From positions 62,001-126,000 of the forward strand of contig JADLFE010000046.1 of assembly GCA_020845755.1 (NCBI GenBank): 64,000 bases of DNA. The letters run 5' to 3'. Shown in pieces: positions 9,301 to 17,354 of the stretch. The DNA comes from Phycisphaerales bacterium. GTDB lineage: Bacteria; Planctomycetota; Phycisphaerae; Phycisphaerales; UBA1924. Position 1 is the first letter of the stretch. Each line of letters begins with the position of its first letter. Below the pieces are notes generated by a model. The model was given only the letters and a program-made list of their open reading frames with translations. It was not told the DNA's origin and did no database searches. The position numbers and the translations under genes are program-made.

Positions 9301-9932
9301 GCCGCTTCGATCGCGGTGCCCAGGAGCATCGTGCCGGTGCTCTCGATGGTGACGCTGGCCATGATGGGGATGTCGAGCGGCGATTTGTTCTTGTCGCTGA
9401 GGGCAGCAAGGGCGGCGTTGATGGAGCACTTGACCTGCAGGAGGTCTTGGCATGTTTCGATGATGAGGAGGTCGACGCCGCCGTCGATCAGGCCGCGGGC
9501 GCACTCGCGATAGGCGTCGAGCATCGAGTCCCAGGTGGTGTTGCCCAGGGTGATGAGCTTGGTGCCGGGGCCCATGGAGCCGGCGACGAAACGTGGCTTG
9601 TCCTTGGTGGAGTGCTTGCGAGCCGCGGCCCGGGCCGCTTCGCCGGCGCTCTTGGCGATCTCGTAGGTCCGATCGGCGATGCCGAACTCAGCGAGCACGA
9701 GCTTTGAGCCGCCGAAGGTGTTGGTCTCAACGACGTCAGCGCCAGCCTCGAAGTAGCGCTCGTGGATGGCCTGGATGACATCGGGGCGCGTTGCGGAGAG
9801 GATGTCGGTGCAGTTTTCGCAGCCGCAGTAGTCATGCTCGAGCGAGAGGTTGACCTTGTGGATCTGCGTGCCCATGCCGCCGTCAAAGACGACGATTCCG
9901 CGGGAGAGACGCTCGAGGAATGGGCTTGGCAT
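6333..9932 (-). CDS. metH: Cobalamin-dependent methionine synthase
   Basis: 1199 residues, full length for MetH. It transfers the methyl group of 5-methyltetrahydrofolate to homocysteine through cobalamin. Domains in order: homocysteine methyltransferase (1-320, zinc cysteines near residue 226 in LNCATGP and in GGCCGTTPDHI near 292), pterin-binding barrel (about 350-630, LNVDYAGRDN), cobalamin module (about 640-890, GDVHDIGKN near 740 with the lower-axial His), and the S-adenosylmethionine-dependent reactivation domain (about 920-1199, RYSFGYPACPD). The reactivation domain carries an unusual Ser-rich insertion at about 1014-1034. No SAM or cobalamin riboswitch is recognisable upstream. Confidence 0.96.
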   Translation of the reverse strand: MPSPFLERLSRGIVVFDGGMGTQIHKVNLSLEHDYCGCENCTDILSATRPDVIQAIHERYFEAGADVVETNTFGGSKLVLAEFGIADRTYEIAKSAGEAARAAARKHSTKDKPRFVAGSMGPGTKLITLGNTTWDSMLDAYRECARGLIDGGVDLLIIETCQDLLQVKCSINAALAALSDKNKSPLDIPIMASVTIESTGTMLLGTAIEAAATALAGYPIISLGLNCATGPTEMTEHVHWLGKHWRSNARHLSVMPNAGLPVLHEGRTEYPLKPQPFVEAMQRFIEHDHVNIVGGCCGTTPDHIRLLSECVESTRRHSASSTHRYRTTSLPKGVTSLYSVADYRQDSSFLIVGERMNASGSKAFKRLLEAEDWDSIVSLAKEQLREGAHVLDLNVDYAGRDNARDMAEIVKRVVRQADAPLMLDSTQIKTIEAGLRHAGGKCIINSANFEEGDHKFDEVMRLAKIYGAAVVIGSIDEDKQASMARTADRKFSIAERGLRRAVDVFGLDPADILFDPLVLPISTGMESDRRSALELVEGIRRITDAFPDCQTVVGLSNVSFGLNPAARLVLNSAFLHELRSAGLTGAIVHAGKILPQNKIPDDQWAAALDLIYDRREKGDPLARFIELFKDASAVTTTREVKNLSVEEKLRAHIIDGEKQGLKETLDTALAKYPPLDIINDHLLDGMKTVGELFGSGRMQLPFVLQSAEVMKMAVSQLEPLMEKKAGTAKGSIVLATVKGDVHDIGKNLVDIILTNNGYKVINIGIKQHLPQIMAAYHEHKPDAIGLSGLLVKSVNVMEENIDELNQGADRPRLILGGAALTRHYCEGHLRPKYKGECYYGKDAFDGLRIMDLITSGKTGQLATEIDERQGKRSKAEEMIVATRAAKLASAQRDQSEVEPTAQGSGTSTATSKFRSDVSTRVAVPTPPFWGTRVVESLDLDDIYPFINPVALFRGQWGFKKGSMSDNEYDAMLEDKVAPIFNRLQTLCKSERILQPRVVYGYFPCNSDGDDLIIWDSQSESPTSSPRLSVSSSLHERLRFTFPRQSDKRRLCISDFFRPINSGEIDVIGMHCVTMGKRASEAAKTLYAKHEYQEYLYLHGMGVETAEALAEFWHKRMRQELGIATDDSPKIKELFTQHYRGSRYSFGYPACPDMSDQEKLFALLDPCRIGCELTENHQIDPEQSTSAIIVHHPEAKYFNV
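6833..6892. repeat. Short repeat and hairpin inserted inside metH
   Basis: GAGAGACG-type units occur in tandem at 6833-6867, followed by a perfect 8-bp hairpin (GGGACTCT, loop GACTG, AGAGTCCC) at 6872-6892. It is read through in frame as a Ser/Pro-rich loop in the reactivation domain of MetH. Confidence 0.65.
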
Positions 9933-10052
9933 GGGCGGAGTATAGCGTCTATCCGTTGATCCGGATGAAGCGATGAATCTTGTTGCCGTGTTTACCGTGC
10001 GGCGATGTATCTGGGAAGATACCGGGTTCTCTCATGTTTTTAGTGGCTGGGC

Positions 10053-10081
10053 TTGCTATCGAGGTGAAGGCGTGATAAATA
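10053..10081 (+). promoter_or_regulatory. Possible sigma-70-type promoter for the NHL-cytochrome pair
   Basis: TTGCTA and TAAATA are separated by 17 bp in an otherwise GC-rich stretch, about 70 bp before the ATG at 10149. Sequence match only. Confidence 0.35.
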
Positions 10082-10148
10082 GGACGTACAGATCAGGTAT
10101 TCGCACGGTGTTCGGTTTTCAAGGCTGGAGAAAGGCTCTGGTGTTCGC

Positions 10149-11060
10149 ATGAGAGCAAGGTCAATCGCAGTCCTTGGTGCGGTGGCGGCATCGTCGATGG
10201 CGGCTCCCGCGCTGGCGCAGTTCGGGAGGCCGCTGCTGGTTCAACGCTTCGAATCGCCCACGCGTATCGCGGCCGACGAGGGCGGGCGGATGTTTGTCAC
10301 GGATTACGACCGCAAGAGCGTGGTCCGAATCGATCCCACTGATCGCCGGTACCTGTCGTCGATGCGGGTTGATGGAAAGGTCACAGGCCTGGCCGCCCAC
10401 GGCGGAAGGGTCTACGTCGGCAACGAGTCGCTCGACCGCATTGATATGTTCGATGTTTCGGGCACATACCTTGGACAGTTTGGTGGGATCAGCGTTAACG
10501 ACCCTACTGAAATGGCCATCGATGGGGAACACGATCGGCTCATTGCGGTTGACACCGGCGCCAAGTGCATCCGCGTCTTCTCGCTCGAGGGGAGCGGGAC
10601 GCTTGTCTCGACGATCTCGGGGCCGGGGCTGGCGAATCACCTGCTCCAGCACCCGACAGGTCTCGCGGTTGATGCCGCCGCTCAAGAGATTTACGTCGCG
10701 GACGGCGGGGACATCGACAACCTGATCGAACCGCGGGTGATCATCTTTGGGTACGACGGTACCTACCACGGCATGATCTCCGGGAGCGGGGGGACACAGG
10801 GGTACTTCTTCTCCAAGCCGCAGGGCTTGGCGCTCGGCGAGTCCGGGCATGTCTTCGTCGTCGATGGGTTCCTCGGACGCGTGGCCGTGATGGATCGCGC
10901 GACGGGCCAGGAAGTCACCACGATCGGCGAATTCGGGGAGAAGGTGGGGCAACTCCGCTTGCCGCTCGACGTGCTGATCTACGGCGAGAACAAAGACCTG
11001 TATATCACCAGCAACCAGACCCGGCGCGTCGAAGTGATTGCGGAAGGGGGGAAGAAGTAA
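10149..11060 (+). CDS. Secreted NHL-repeat beta-propeller protein
   Basis: 303 residues with a Sec signal peptide (1-24, ending ALAQ). The remainder is built of about six 40-45-residue NHL-like blades, seen as recurring patterns such as SPTRIAADEGGRMFVTD, DPTEMAIDGEHDRLIAVD, HPTGLAVDAAAQEIYVAD and KPQGLALGESGHVFVVDG. Propellers of this kind are extracytoplasmic binding scaffolds. The TAA stop overlaps the start of the multihaem cytochrome gene by one base, so the two products are likely made together and may form a complex outside the cytoplasmic membrane. Ligand unknown. Confidence 0.85.
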   Translation: MRARSIAVLGAVAASSMAAPALAQFGRPLLVQRFESPTRIAADEGGRMFVTDYDRKSVVRIDPTDRRYLSSMRVDGKVTGLAAHGGRVYVGNESLDRIDMFDVSGTYLGQFGGISVNDPTEMAIDGEHDRLIAVDTGAKCIRVFSLEGSGTLVSTISGPGLANHLLQHPTGLAVDAAAQEIYVADGGDIDNLIEPRVIIFGYDGTYHGMISGSGGTQGYFFSKPQGLALGESGHVFVVDGFLGRVAVMDRATGQEVTTIGEFGEKVGQLRLPLDVLIYGENKDLYITSNQTRRVEVIAEGGKK

Positions 11061-11647
11061 TGAAGAGGACTCTCCTGTCTGGCGGCATCGCGGTGCTCGC
11101 GGTCACGGGATTGGCGATCCTCGCGGGGCTCTCGCGCCCGGCCAACATGCCAGTCTCGATGCTCAACGCCAAGCACAACTGCTCAGACTGCCACCTGACC
11201 CACACGGGGAAGACGCCCGACCTGCTCATCGGAACCAACGTTGAGGTACTGTGTCTTTCGTGCCACGGCCCGGCGGGCTCATCGCCTGTGAAGGCCAAGA
11301 ACCACAAGGGGCACACCTGCGTGGTGTGTCACAACCCGCACGACGGCGAGTTCAACCGCTTCGGCAATCGCAACCTGAAAATGATGCGGGCGATCGTGAC
11401 TCCCAAGGACTCGACTCTCCAGCGGCCCGTCACGTTCGAGAGCCGCGGCACTGATGTGGGACAACCCGCGCTCCACTCGTTCTGCGATAAGGACGGCGAT
11501 CTGGACGGCGTGTACGACAACGTGTGCGACACCTGCCACCGCAGCAGCCCGGATTGGCACCGCTACACGCAAGCAAGTTCGCACAATCACAATCCCGGGC
11601 GGACGTGCACGAATTGCCATGCGCACTCGGATGGGTTTAAGGATTGA
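11060..11647 (+). CDS. Pentahaem c-type cytochrome, doubled-CXXCH type
   Basis: 195 residues with an N-terminal hydrophobic segment (about 8-24, signal peptide or anchor). Five haem-attachment motifs are visible: CSDCH (41), CLSCH (65), CVVCH (87), CDTCH (156) and CTNCH (183). The first three fall in paired-motif spacing typical of doubled-CXXCH cytochromes; extra histidines (for example HNHN at 175-178) could be distal ligands. It would carry electrons in the periplasm or at the cell surface. TAATG overlap with the NHL gene upstream marks an operon. No quinol oxidase, porin or maturation gene is nearby. Confidence 0.9.
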   Translation: MKRTLLSGGIAVLAVTGLAILAGLSRPANMPVSMLNAKHNCSDCHLTHTGKTPDLLIGTNVEVLCLSCHGPAGSSPVKAKNHKGHTCVVCHNPHDGEFNRFGNRNLKMMRAIVTPKDSTLQRPVTFESRGTDVGQPALHSFCDKDGDLDGVYDNVCDTCHRSSPDWHRYTQASSHNHNPGRTCTNCHAHSDGFKD

Positions 11648-11696
11648 TAGAAAGTTGGCGCGACCGGAGCGGCTTGCGATTCAATGACGCTCAATG

Positions 11697-11727
11697 AAAA
11701 ACGCCGAGGCCTGTGCCCCGGCGTTTC
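11697..11727. terminator. Bidirectional terminator between convergent genes
   Basis: Arms ACGCCGAGGC and GCCCCGGCGT (one mismatch) around loop CTGT, with an A run on the left and T residues on the right. It separates the forward cytochrome gene from the reverse PEP-CTERM gene and can serve both. Confidence 0.8.
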
Positions 11728-11772
11728 TCGTTGAATTCGTGATAGAAGCGAAACCGCGTCGCAGAATGTGGA

Positions 11773-12588
11773 TCAGCGGCGGCGGCGTGAAGTGAACATG
11801 CCCAGACCGGCCAGTGCGAGCGTGGCGGGCGCGGGGATGGCGACAAAGCCCGTTCCGTTGCCCACGATGCCCGTGGTGGTCGCGAGGGTTGTGAAGGCGC
11901 CGGTTGCGGTATTGAACTTGCCGAAGCGGAGTGTGTTGCCCGGTGAATCAGGGCGGAGCGCGCCGAAGAGATCACCCTGGATGAACTCCACGCCGTTGTT
12001 GGAGAAGCCGAATCCGATGTTACCAATGCTGGTCGCGTTGTTGCCGGGCGTCCAGTTCATGAGGCGGTTGTTGGTCGCGTCGGTGAGGAGGAAGCGGTTG
12101 TTGGGTCGGTCGAACGCGAGGCCGCCGCCGCCGGAGACATTGACGCCCGTCGACCAGGTCTGCGTGGTGGAGAAGTCGGTGGAACTGAGTTTGCGAACGC
12201 GGATGGGATTCGCGGACGCGTCGACGCCGTACATACCGTCGTTCCCGAACGCCAGGGAGCCCACTCCGAAGGTGGTTTCGCCGATCTTGACGAGCGTGGC
12301 GGCGCCCGCGGGATCGTCCATGCGATAGACGGCCCACTTGCCGGCGACCGGGTCGGCTGCGCAGGCGACGATGGTGCCGCCGCCGGCACCCGGGATGGAG
12401 AACCCGCCGGGCACGAACGTGAGCGACTGAATGTGCGCGGACAAAGTGATCGGCGCATCGACGTGTCCGGTCGAATCGGCGCGGAACAGTTTGTTGCCGT
12501 CGGTCGCCATAAACTGAATGACGCTGGCCGACGCTGACGCAGCGACGAGTGCCGACGTAACCACAACTCCAACATGAATCCTGTGCAT
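11773..12588 (-). CDS. Secreted PEP-CTERM-like protein
   Basis: 271 residues with a Sec signal peptide (about 1-22, ending ASAS). The body is rich in Gly, Asn, Thr and beta strands with DNKLFRAD and propeller-like repeats (GSLAFGNDGMYGVD, GGLAFDRPNNRFLLTD), suggesting an extracellular beta-propeller. The C terminus is a PEP-CTERM-type sorting tail: IPAPATLALAGLGMF followed by a basic RRRR end, recognised by exosortase in exopolysaccharide-producing Gram-negative bacteria. The start is preceded by GAGGAGAG. No exosortase gene is in the window. Confidence 0.8.
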   Translation of the reverse strand: MHRIHVGVVVTSALVAASASASVIQFMATDGNKLFRADSTGHVDAPITLSAHIQSLTFVPGGFSIPGAGGGTIVACAADPVAGKWAVYRMDDPAGAATLVKIGETTFGVGSLAFGNDGMYGVDASANPIRVRKLSSTDFSTTQTWSTGVNVSGGGGLAFDRPNNRFLLTDATNNRLMNWTPGNNATSIGNIGFGFSNNGVEFIQGDLFGALRPDSPGNTLRFGKFNTATGAFTTLATTTGIVGNGTGFVAIPAPATLALAGLGMFTSRRRR

Positions 12589-12779
12589 CTGTCTCTCCTC
12601 TCAAGAGAATGGGCGGAAGACCTCAATATAAAGGGGAGAAAGGACTCCGCCAAGGCAAAACCGCTCATTTTGAGTTGCTGAGGGCTATCGGCGCTCGCGG
12701 GAACCCTTGGCTTCGAGTCCGGTACACTCTGATGCAGTCGGTGTCATGGGTTTGTTCGGACGTCTCGAAAGGGGTCGCG

Positions 12780-13370
12780 ATGAGCCAAAGTACTTCTCCG
12801 GTGCTCGACTACGACGTGGACATGCGCGAGCCGCCGGGCTGGCCGAAGGCGGTCGGAATTACGAGCATCGTGATCGGGGCGATCATGGTGGGCTGCGCCG
12901 GGTGTGGTGTGATTGCCTCTGTTTTCGGCCAAGCGATGATGCCGCCGGAGATGCAAAGCCAAATGCCGCCAAGCCAGATCACGCCCGGCATGATGATCCA
13001 CCTGGCGGCGGGCGTGGTGGCGGACATCGTGCTGATCGTCGCTGGAGGAATGACGCTCGGCCGAAAGATCGCGGGTCGGCACCTGCACCTTGCCTACGCG
13101 GGGTTCGCCATCGTGCTGTTCGCCATCGGTGTATGGCTGCAACTGCAGCAGCAAGCGGTGATGCAGCATTGGGCTGCCCAGAACCCAGACAACCCAACCG
13201 CCAAGGCGATGCAAGGGCCGATGGGAAGTATCGGGCTCGTCATCGGGTTTGTGATCGGCGGGCTGTTCGGGCTTCTGTATCCCCTGTTCCTCATCATCTG
13301 GTTTGGCTTTGTGAAGCGCACCCAGGAATCGATGACGGGCGGCGTTGAGCGCCCGATGCCCGCCGCGTGA
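12780..13370 (+). CDS. Predicted four-helix membrane protein, unknown function
   Basis: 196 residues from the ATG at 12780, which follows AAAGGGG. Four membrane helices are apparent at about 24-50, 75-98, 106-125 and 155-184. Between the first two is a Met/Pro/Gln-rich loop (MMPPEMQSQMPPSQ), and a Gln-rich loop follows the third. I recognise no family. It stands alone between a divergent PEP-CTERM gene and the Tat-exported isomerase-like gene. Confidence 0.65.
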   Translation: MSQSTSPVLDYDVDMREPPGWPKAVGITSIVIGAIMVGCAGCGVIASVFGQAMMPPEMQSQMPPSQITPGMMIHLAAGVVADIVLIVAGGMTLGRKIAGRHLHLAYAGFAIVLFAIGVWLQLQQQAVMQHWAAQNPDNPTAKAMQGPMGSIGLVIGFVIGGLFGLLYPLFLIIWFGFVKRTQESMTGGVERPMPAA

Positions 13371-13456
13371 CGCGATTCTGCTAGGCTGCGCGTGGCATTT
13401 CATCGTCGCGGCGATGCCCGCGAGTTTCGTACGGGTTTGGTTGGCGGAGGTGTCGG

Positions 13457-14419
13457 ATGTCGGAACTCTCTCGTCGTTCGTTCGTGAATGTGGCAGCGGG
13501 CGCGGCGATTGCCGCCGTAGGGTCGGCTTCGGCTGCAGGTTCGGCGGCCGGATCGCTTCCCCGATTTGGCGTGGCAACTTCGCCTGTCCGGCCCAACACC
13601 GGGCCGCGCAAGATGCGCAAGGCCGTCGGCCTTGGGATGTGCGGCGATGGCGCGAACGTCATGGAGAAGTTCAAGATCATCAAGGACGCCGGATTCGACG
13701 GCGTGGAGATGGACAGTCCCACCTCCATCTCGATGAGCGACGTCGCCAAGGCGATGGAGGCAACCGGCATCAATGTGCACGGAATGGTGGACTCGGTCCA
13801 CTGGCAGCACCACCTCAACAACCCCGATGCCGCGGTTCGTCAGAAGGGCCTCGAGGGAATGATCCAGTGCCTGCGCGATGCGCACGCCTGCGGCTCGACG
13901 AGCATTCTGCTCGTGCCCGCGGTGGTCAACGACAAGATGCCGTATGACAAGGCGTGGGATCTGTCGGTCGAGCAGATCAGGAAGGCCCTGCCGATCGCGG
14001 AGGAATTGAAGGTCCAGATCGCGATCGAAAACGTCTGGAACAACTTCCTCCTCAGCCCGATGGAGGCGGCCCGCTACGTCGACGAGTTCAAGTCGCCGTG
14101 GGTGAAGTGGCACTTCGACGTCGGCAACATCGCGAGGTACGGCTGGGCCGAGCAGTGGATTCACATCCTCGGCAATCGACTTGGCAAGTTGCACATCAAG
14201 GAATTCAGCCGCAAGAAGATGAACGACAACGGGACGTGGAAGGGCTTCGAGGTCGACTTGCTCGAGGGCGACAATAACTGGCCGTTGGTCATGAAGGCGC
14301 TCGACGACATCGGCTACACCGGCGGCGATGGCGGCTGGGCGACGATCGAGATGGGCGGCGGTGACGTGAAGCGCATGCAGCAACTCTCAGAAATGCTCGA
14401 CAAGATCATCGCAAGTTGA
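13457..14419 (+). CDS. Tat-exported xylose-isomerase-like TIM-barrel protein
   Basis: 320 residues starting with a twin-arginine signal (SRRSFVNVAAGAAIAAVG, about 5-30), so a folded, probably metal-bound enzyme is exported. The rest matches the AP endonuclease 2/sugar phosphate isomerase-epimerase barrel: DGVEMDSPTS, IQIAIENVWNNFL with the metal-ligand Glu, KWHFDVGNIARYG with His and Asp, and HIKEFSRKK. Members act on keto sugars such as hydroxypyruvate, tagatose or inosose. GGAGG precedes the ATG. It converges on the FucI-like gene, so a carbohydrate role fits; the substrate is unknown. Confidence 0.85.
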   Translation: MSELSRRSFVNVAAGAAIAAVGSASAAGSAAGSLPRFGVATSPVRPNTGPRKMRKAVGLGMCGDGANVMEKFKIIKDAGFDGVEMDSPTSISMSDVAKAMEATGINVHGMVDSVHWQHHLNNPDAAVRQKGLEGMIQCLRDAHACGSTSILLVPAVVNDKMPYDKAWDLSVEQIRKALPIAEELKVQIAIENVWNNFLLSPMEAARYVDEFKSPWVKWHFDVGNIARYGWAEQWIHILGNRLGKLHIKEFSRKKMNDNGTWKGFEVDLLEGDNNWPLVMKALDDIGYTGGDGGWATIEMGGGDVKRMQQLSEMLDKIIAS

Positions 14420-14543
14420 CGCACGTCACAGATGATTCAGGTTGCATCATGCAGCACGCTGTCGTGCCGCATGCTCCACGCCCCGACTGAAGTCGATGGT
14501 TCGAAAATTGATTTCACACGATCGGACAGGGTCGCAGCGCGAT

Positions 14544-15956
14544 CTACCGATGGTGGTGGATGTCCCAGCCGAGATAGGTTGACAGGGCTTCGCGGATCGC
14601 CGCGGCGCACAGGCTGGGCGTGATCGCCACATGGTGCTCAAACCCGTTCTGACAGATGTAGCGGAGCAGGTCTTGGAAGCGAGGGACTTGGATCACGCCG
14701 ACGCCGCCGAAGGTGTTGAGCGGGTCGCTGGTCAGTTGTCCCTCGCCGAGATACGCGCGGACGCGGCCCTGCTGGTCGTCGGTGCCGATGCGGAGGTAGG
14801 TACACGGAGCGGCGGCGACGCGCCCGACGACCGTGCCGTAGGTATTGTCCTTGCCGACGGTGCCCGCGATGATTTCCTGGTAGTCCATCGCAGGTGCGTT
14901 ATTGACGAAGATGTCCTTGGGCAGGTTTGAGCAGTGGAAGACGACGCCCTTGTCGGGGTCGGTGCCGTAGTTGTTGTTCCAGTCGACCAGTGCCGCCGGC
15001 TTGCCGCTGGCGCGTGCAAGGGCGACCATGGCGACGGTGCCGACGACGTCGACCTCGCAGGCGCTGGGCGAGAGGTCGTTGGACTGCATGCTCATGAGCG
15101 TGCAGGGGACGACGCCGTAGAATTCTTCCATCGCGGTCCAGCACTGGATGGCGGTGGCGTCGAGGCGGGCCTGCTGCTTCCATTCGTCAAGGACCACGCC
15201 GAGTTTGGCCATTTTGAGGACGGGGAGTTGCGGCACGTTTCCGGTGTTGACGTAGCCATGGATTGATTTGAGTTTGGCGGCCACGCGCGGGTCAGTGTCG
15301 CCGAGTTTGTTGACGCGTCCGAAGAAGTCATAGAGGTCCATGGTCTCGACGCTGATGCCGGATTGCTCGAGGAGTTTCTCGCTGTAGCGGACGGTGTTGA
15401 AGGCGGTGGGGCGGGCGCCCAGGGCGCCGATCCGCAGGCCACGCATCGCGCGGACCACGCGGCAGGTGGCGGCGAAATCGGCCAGGTCCGCGGCGAATGT
15501 CACGGAACGCGGGTCGTCCGTGTGCAGGCGGGTGAGCGAGAAGGGGATGGCGTACTGGCGGAGGTTGTTGCAGACCGACATCTTGCCGCAGAAACTGTCG
15601 CGACGGTCCTTGATGGTCATCTTGGCTGGGTCGTCGTTGAAGGCGTGGATGAGGACGGGAACGCGAAGGCCCGACCAGCGGAGCGTGTTGGCGATCGCCT
15701 TTTCATCGCCGAAGTTGGGGAGCGTGACGATCACGCCGTCGATCTTGCCGGCGTGGGCCTTCAGTTGATCGGCGGCCTTCTGGGCGTCGTCCAGCGATTC
15801 CACCGAGCCAAAGCGGGTGTCGCCGGTCGAGAGCGTGACGACCTCGAACCCGGCCTTGGCGAGCACGTCGAGCATGTCGGCCCGCCCGGTCTCGCACAAG
15901 TGCCCTGGAAAAAAGCCGCGATTTCCGACTACGAGCGCGATGCAGATCTTCTGCAT
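14544..15956 (-). CDS. L-fucose/L-arabinose isomerase-family protein
   Basis: 470 residues from the ATG at 15956, which is preceded by GGAGA; the frame is open further upstream but without homology. The fold is FucI/AraA: an N-terminal GNRGFFPGHLCETGR loop, TLPNFGDEKA, a middle domain with VSFxx-type Rossmann strands, and a C-terminal part with candidate metal ligands Glu in SACEVDVVG and Asp in ALVDWNNNYG. These enzymes interconvert an aldose and its ketose. Lying divergent from a ROK regulator and next to arabinofuranosidase and furanose-transport genes, it may isomerise L-arabinose; it is not a canonical AraA, and fucose or another sugar remains possible. Confidence 0.8.
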   Translation of the reverse strand: MQKICIALVVGNRGFFPGHLCETGRADMLDVLAKAGFEVVTLSTGDTRFGSVESLDDAQKAADQLKAHAGKIDGVIVTLPNFGDEKAIANTLRWSGLRVPVLIHAFNDDPAKMTIKDRRDSFCGKMSVCNNLRQYAIPFSLTRLHTDDPRSVTFAADLADFAATCRVVRAMRGLRIGALGARPTAFNTVRYSEKLLEQSGISVETMDLYDFFGRVNKLGDTDPRVAAKLKSIHGYVNTGNVPQLPVLKMAKLGVVLDEWKQQARLDATAIQCWTAMEEFYGVVPCTLMSMQSNDLSPSACEVDVVGTVAMVALARASGKPAALVDWNNNYGTDPDKGVVFHCSNLPKDIFVNNAPAMDYQEIIAGTVGKDNTYGTVVGRVAAAPCTYLRIGTDDQQGRVRAYLGEGQLTSDPLNTFGGVGVIQVPRFQDLLRYICQNGFEHHVAITPSLCAAAIREALSTYLGWDIHHHR

Positions 15957-16018
15957 GGGGTGTTCTCCGAGAGGTGCTTGAGGGTATCGAGGGCAGGATT
16001 GTGGACAGGCAGGGAAGC

Positions 16019-16046
16019 TTGCGTTCGGGTGGGTTTGTGCTAACAT
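16019..16046 (+). promoter_or_regulatory. Possible promoter of the ROK regulator gene
   Basis: TTGCGT and TAACAT spaced by 16 bp, in the short AT-richer gap between divergent genes. Transcription would start just before the palindrome at 16057-16071. Confidence 0.35.
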
Positions 16047-16056
16047 AGTTATTGAG

Positions 16057-16071
16057 CTTTAGGAAGTAAAG
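16057..16071. promoter_or_regulatory. Palindromic operator candidate for the ROK regulator
   Basis: CTTTA-N5-TAAAG, a perfect inverted repeat in the 144-bp space between the isomerase-like gene and the ROK gene, downstream of a promoter-like match. Position and symmetry suit autoregulation and joint control of both genes. Assignment is inferred. Confidence 0.5.
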
Positions 16072-16100
16072 CGACCCCCAGATGGCCTGAAGGGAAGACC

Positions 16101-17306
16101 ATGGCGACCCCCTCATCGCTCCGGCGGATCAACCAGCGCAAGGTCGTGCGGGCGCTGCTGTCGGTGGGCACGGCGTCACGCGCGGATCTGGCGCGGCTGA
16201 CGGAACTCTCGCAGCCCACGGCCGGCAAGATCGTGGACGATCTCCTCGCCGCGTCGGTGCTGGAGGATGCGTCGCTTGTGATTGATCCATCGGCACGGAC
16301 GGATCGTCCGAAGATCGGTCGCCCCGGGACGATGGTGCGTTTGAATCGCTCGCGCACGCGGTTTCTGGCGATCGAGATGGGGGTGGTGCGGACGCGGGCC
16401 GCGTATCTACCCGTGGCGGCCCAGCGAGAGGATCAGTGGACGCACGAGATCCCGACGCCCAAGAGCCCGGAGGAACTGCTCGCCAAACTCGGCAAGGCCC
16501 TGCCGCGTGATCCGAACATGCCGCTCGACGCGATCCTGGTTTCGATGCCGGGTGTGGTCGACGAGGCGGGCGGGCGAAGCCTTCTGTGCCCCAACATCCG
16601 CTGGATGGAGCGGGTGAATATCTCCCGATTGCTCCGCGGGCTCTTTGACGCGCCGACGGTGGTCGTGCAGGAGAATCGCGCGATGGCGCTGGGGCAATTG
16701 GCGCTCGATCCGGACGGCGACGACTTTCTGCTGGTTGAACTGGGCGACGGCGTGGGCGGCGCGGCGGTGGTGCGTGGGAGGCTGTACAACGGGCCGCTCC
16801 CGCTCTCGGGCGAACTCGGCCACACGCCGATCATCGGGAACGTACGCAAGTGCGGGTGCGGCTCGACGGGCTGCATGGAAACACTGCTCTCTCAGTCGGG
16901 CCTGATCTCCAGTTTCGCGGAGGCCAACAAAAAAGCGCCGAAGACATGGGCCGCCGTGAAGAAGGAAGTGGAGGACAAGGGCATCCGTCCATGGCTGTCG
17001 AAGTCGCTGGAGGTGGCGGGCGCGACGATTGCCGGCGCGATGAACGTGCTGGGAGTCCGACGCGTCGTGATGAGTGGATGGATCAACGATCTTCCCGAGG
17101 TCGTGGCGCATCAACTCTCGTCGTCGATCTCGCGCGGCGCGATGTGGGGGCGGTTCGGAGAGGTTGCCGTGGATATCAGTGACAAGCACCGCATGGCCGG
17201 GTTGGTCTGGGCCGGCCTGGACCGCGTCATGTTCCCCGTAAGCGACGAGAGCATGGCACGCAGCAACGGCGGCGGGGTTGCCGAAGACGCGACGGCCCTG
17301 GCCTGA
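16101..17306 (+). CDS. ROK-family transcriptional regulator (XylR/NagC type)
   Basis: 401 residues. The N terminus is a winged helix-turn-helix (about 10-55, INQRKVVRALL, ASRADLARLTELSQPTAGKI). The ROK body follows, with a sugar-kinase-like fold and the zinc site His241, Cys251, Cys253 and Cys258 in KCGCGSTGCME. In NagC, Mlc and XylR this layout gives a sugar-responsive repressor. AAGGGAAG precedes the ATG. Divergent from the isomerase-like gene and directly upstream of GH127 and GH2-GH51 genes, it is the obvious local regulator, probably answering to L-arabinose or an arabinofuranoside. Confidence 0.93.
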   Translation: MATPSSLRRINQRKVVRALLSVGTASRADLARLTELSQPTAGKIVDDLLAASVLEDASLVIDPSARTDRPKIGRPGTMVRLNRSRTRFLAIEMGVVRTRAAYLPVAAQREDQWTHEIPTPKSPEELLAKLGKALPRDPNMPLDAILVSMPGVVDEAGGRSLLCPNIRWMERVNISRLLRGLFDAPTVVVQENRAMALGQLALDPDGDDFLLVELGDGVGGAAVVRGRLYNGPLPLSGELGHTPIIGNVRKCGCGSTGCMETLLSQSGLISSFAEANKKAPKTWAAVKKEVEDKGIRPWLSKSLEVAGATIAGAMNVLGVRRVVMSGWINDLPEVVAHQLSSSISRGAMWGRFGEVAVDISDKHRMAGLVWAGLDRVMFPVSDESMARSNGGGVAEDATALA

Positions 17307-17354
17307 CGCGTGTCGGCGGAGGCTCTTCCACCCCCTGATATCCACGGAGCGGCG

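Noticed and set aside
9933-10148. SAM or cobalamin riboswitch upstream of metH.
   Set aside because: On the reverse strand I could not find the conserved cores of these aptamers in the 216-bp gap.
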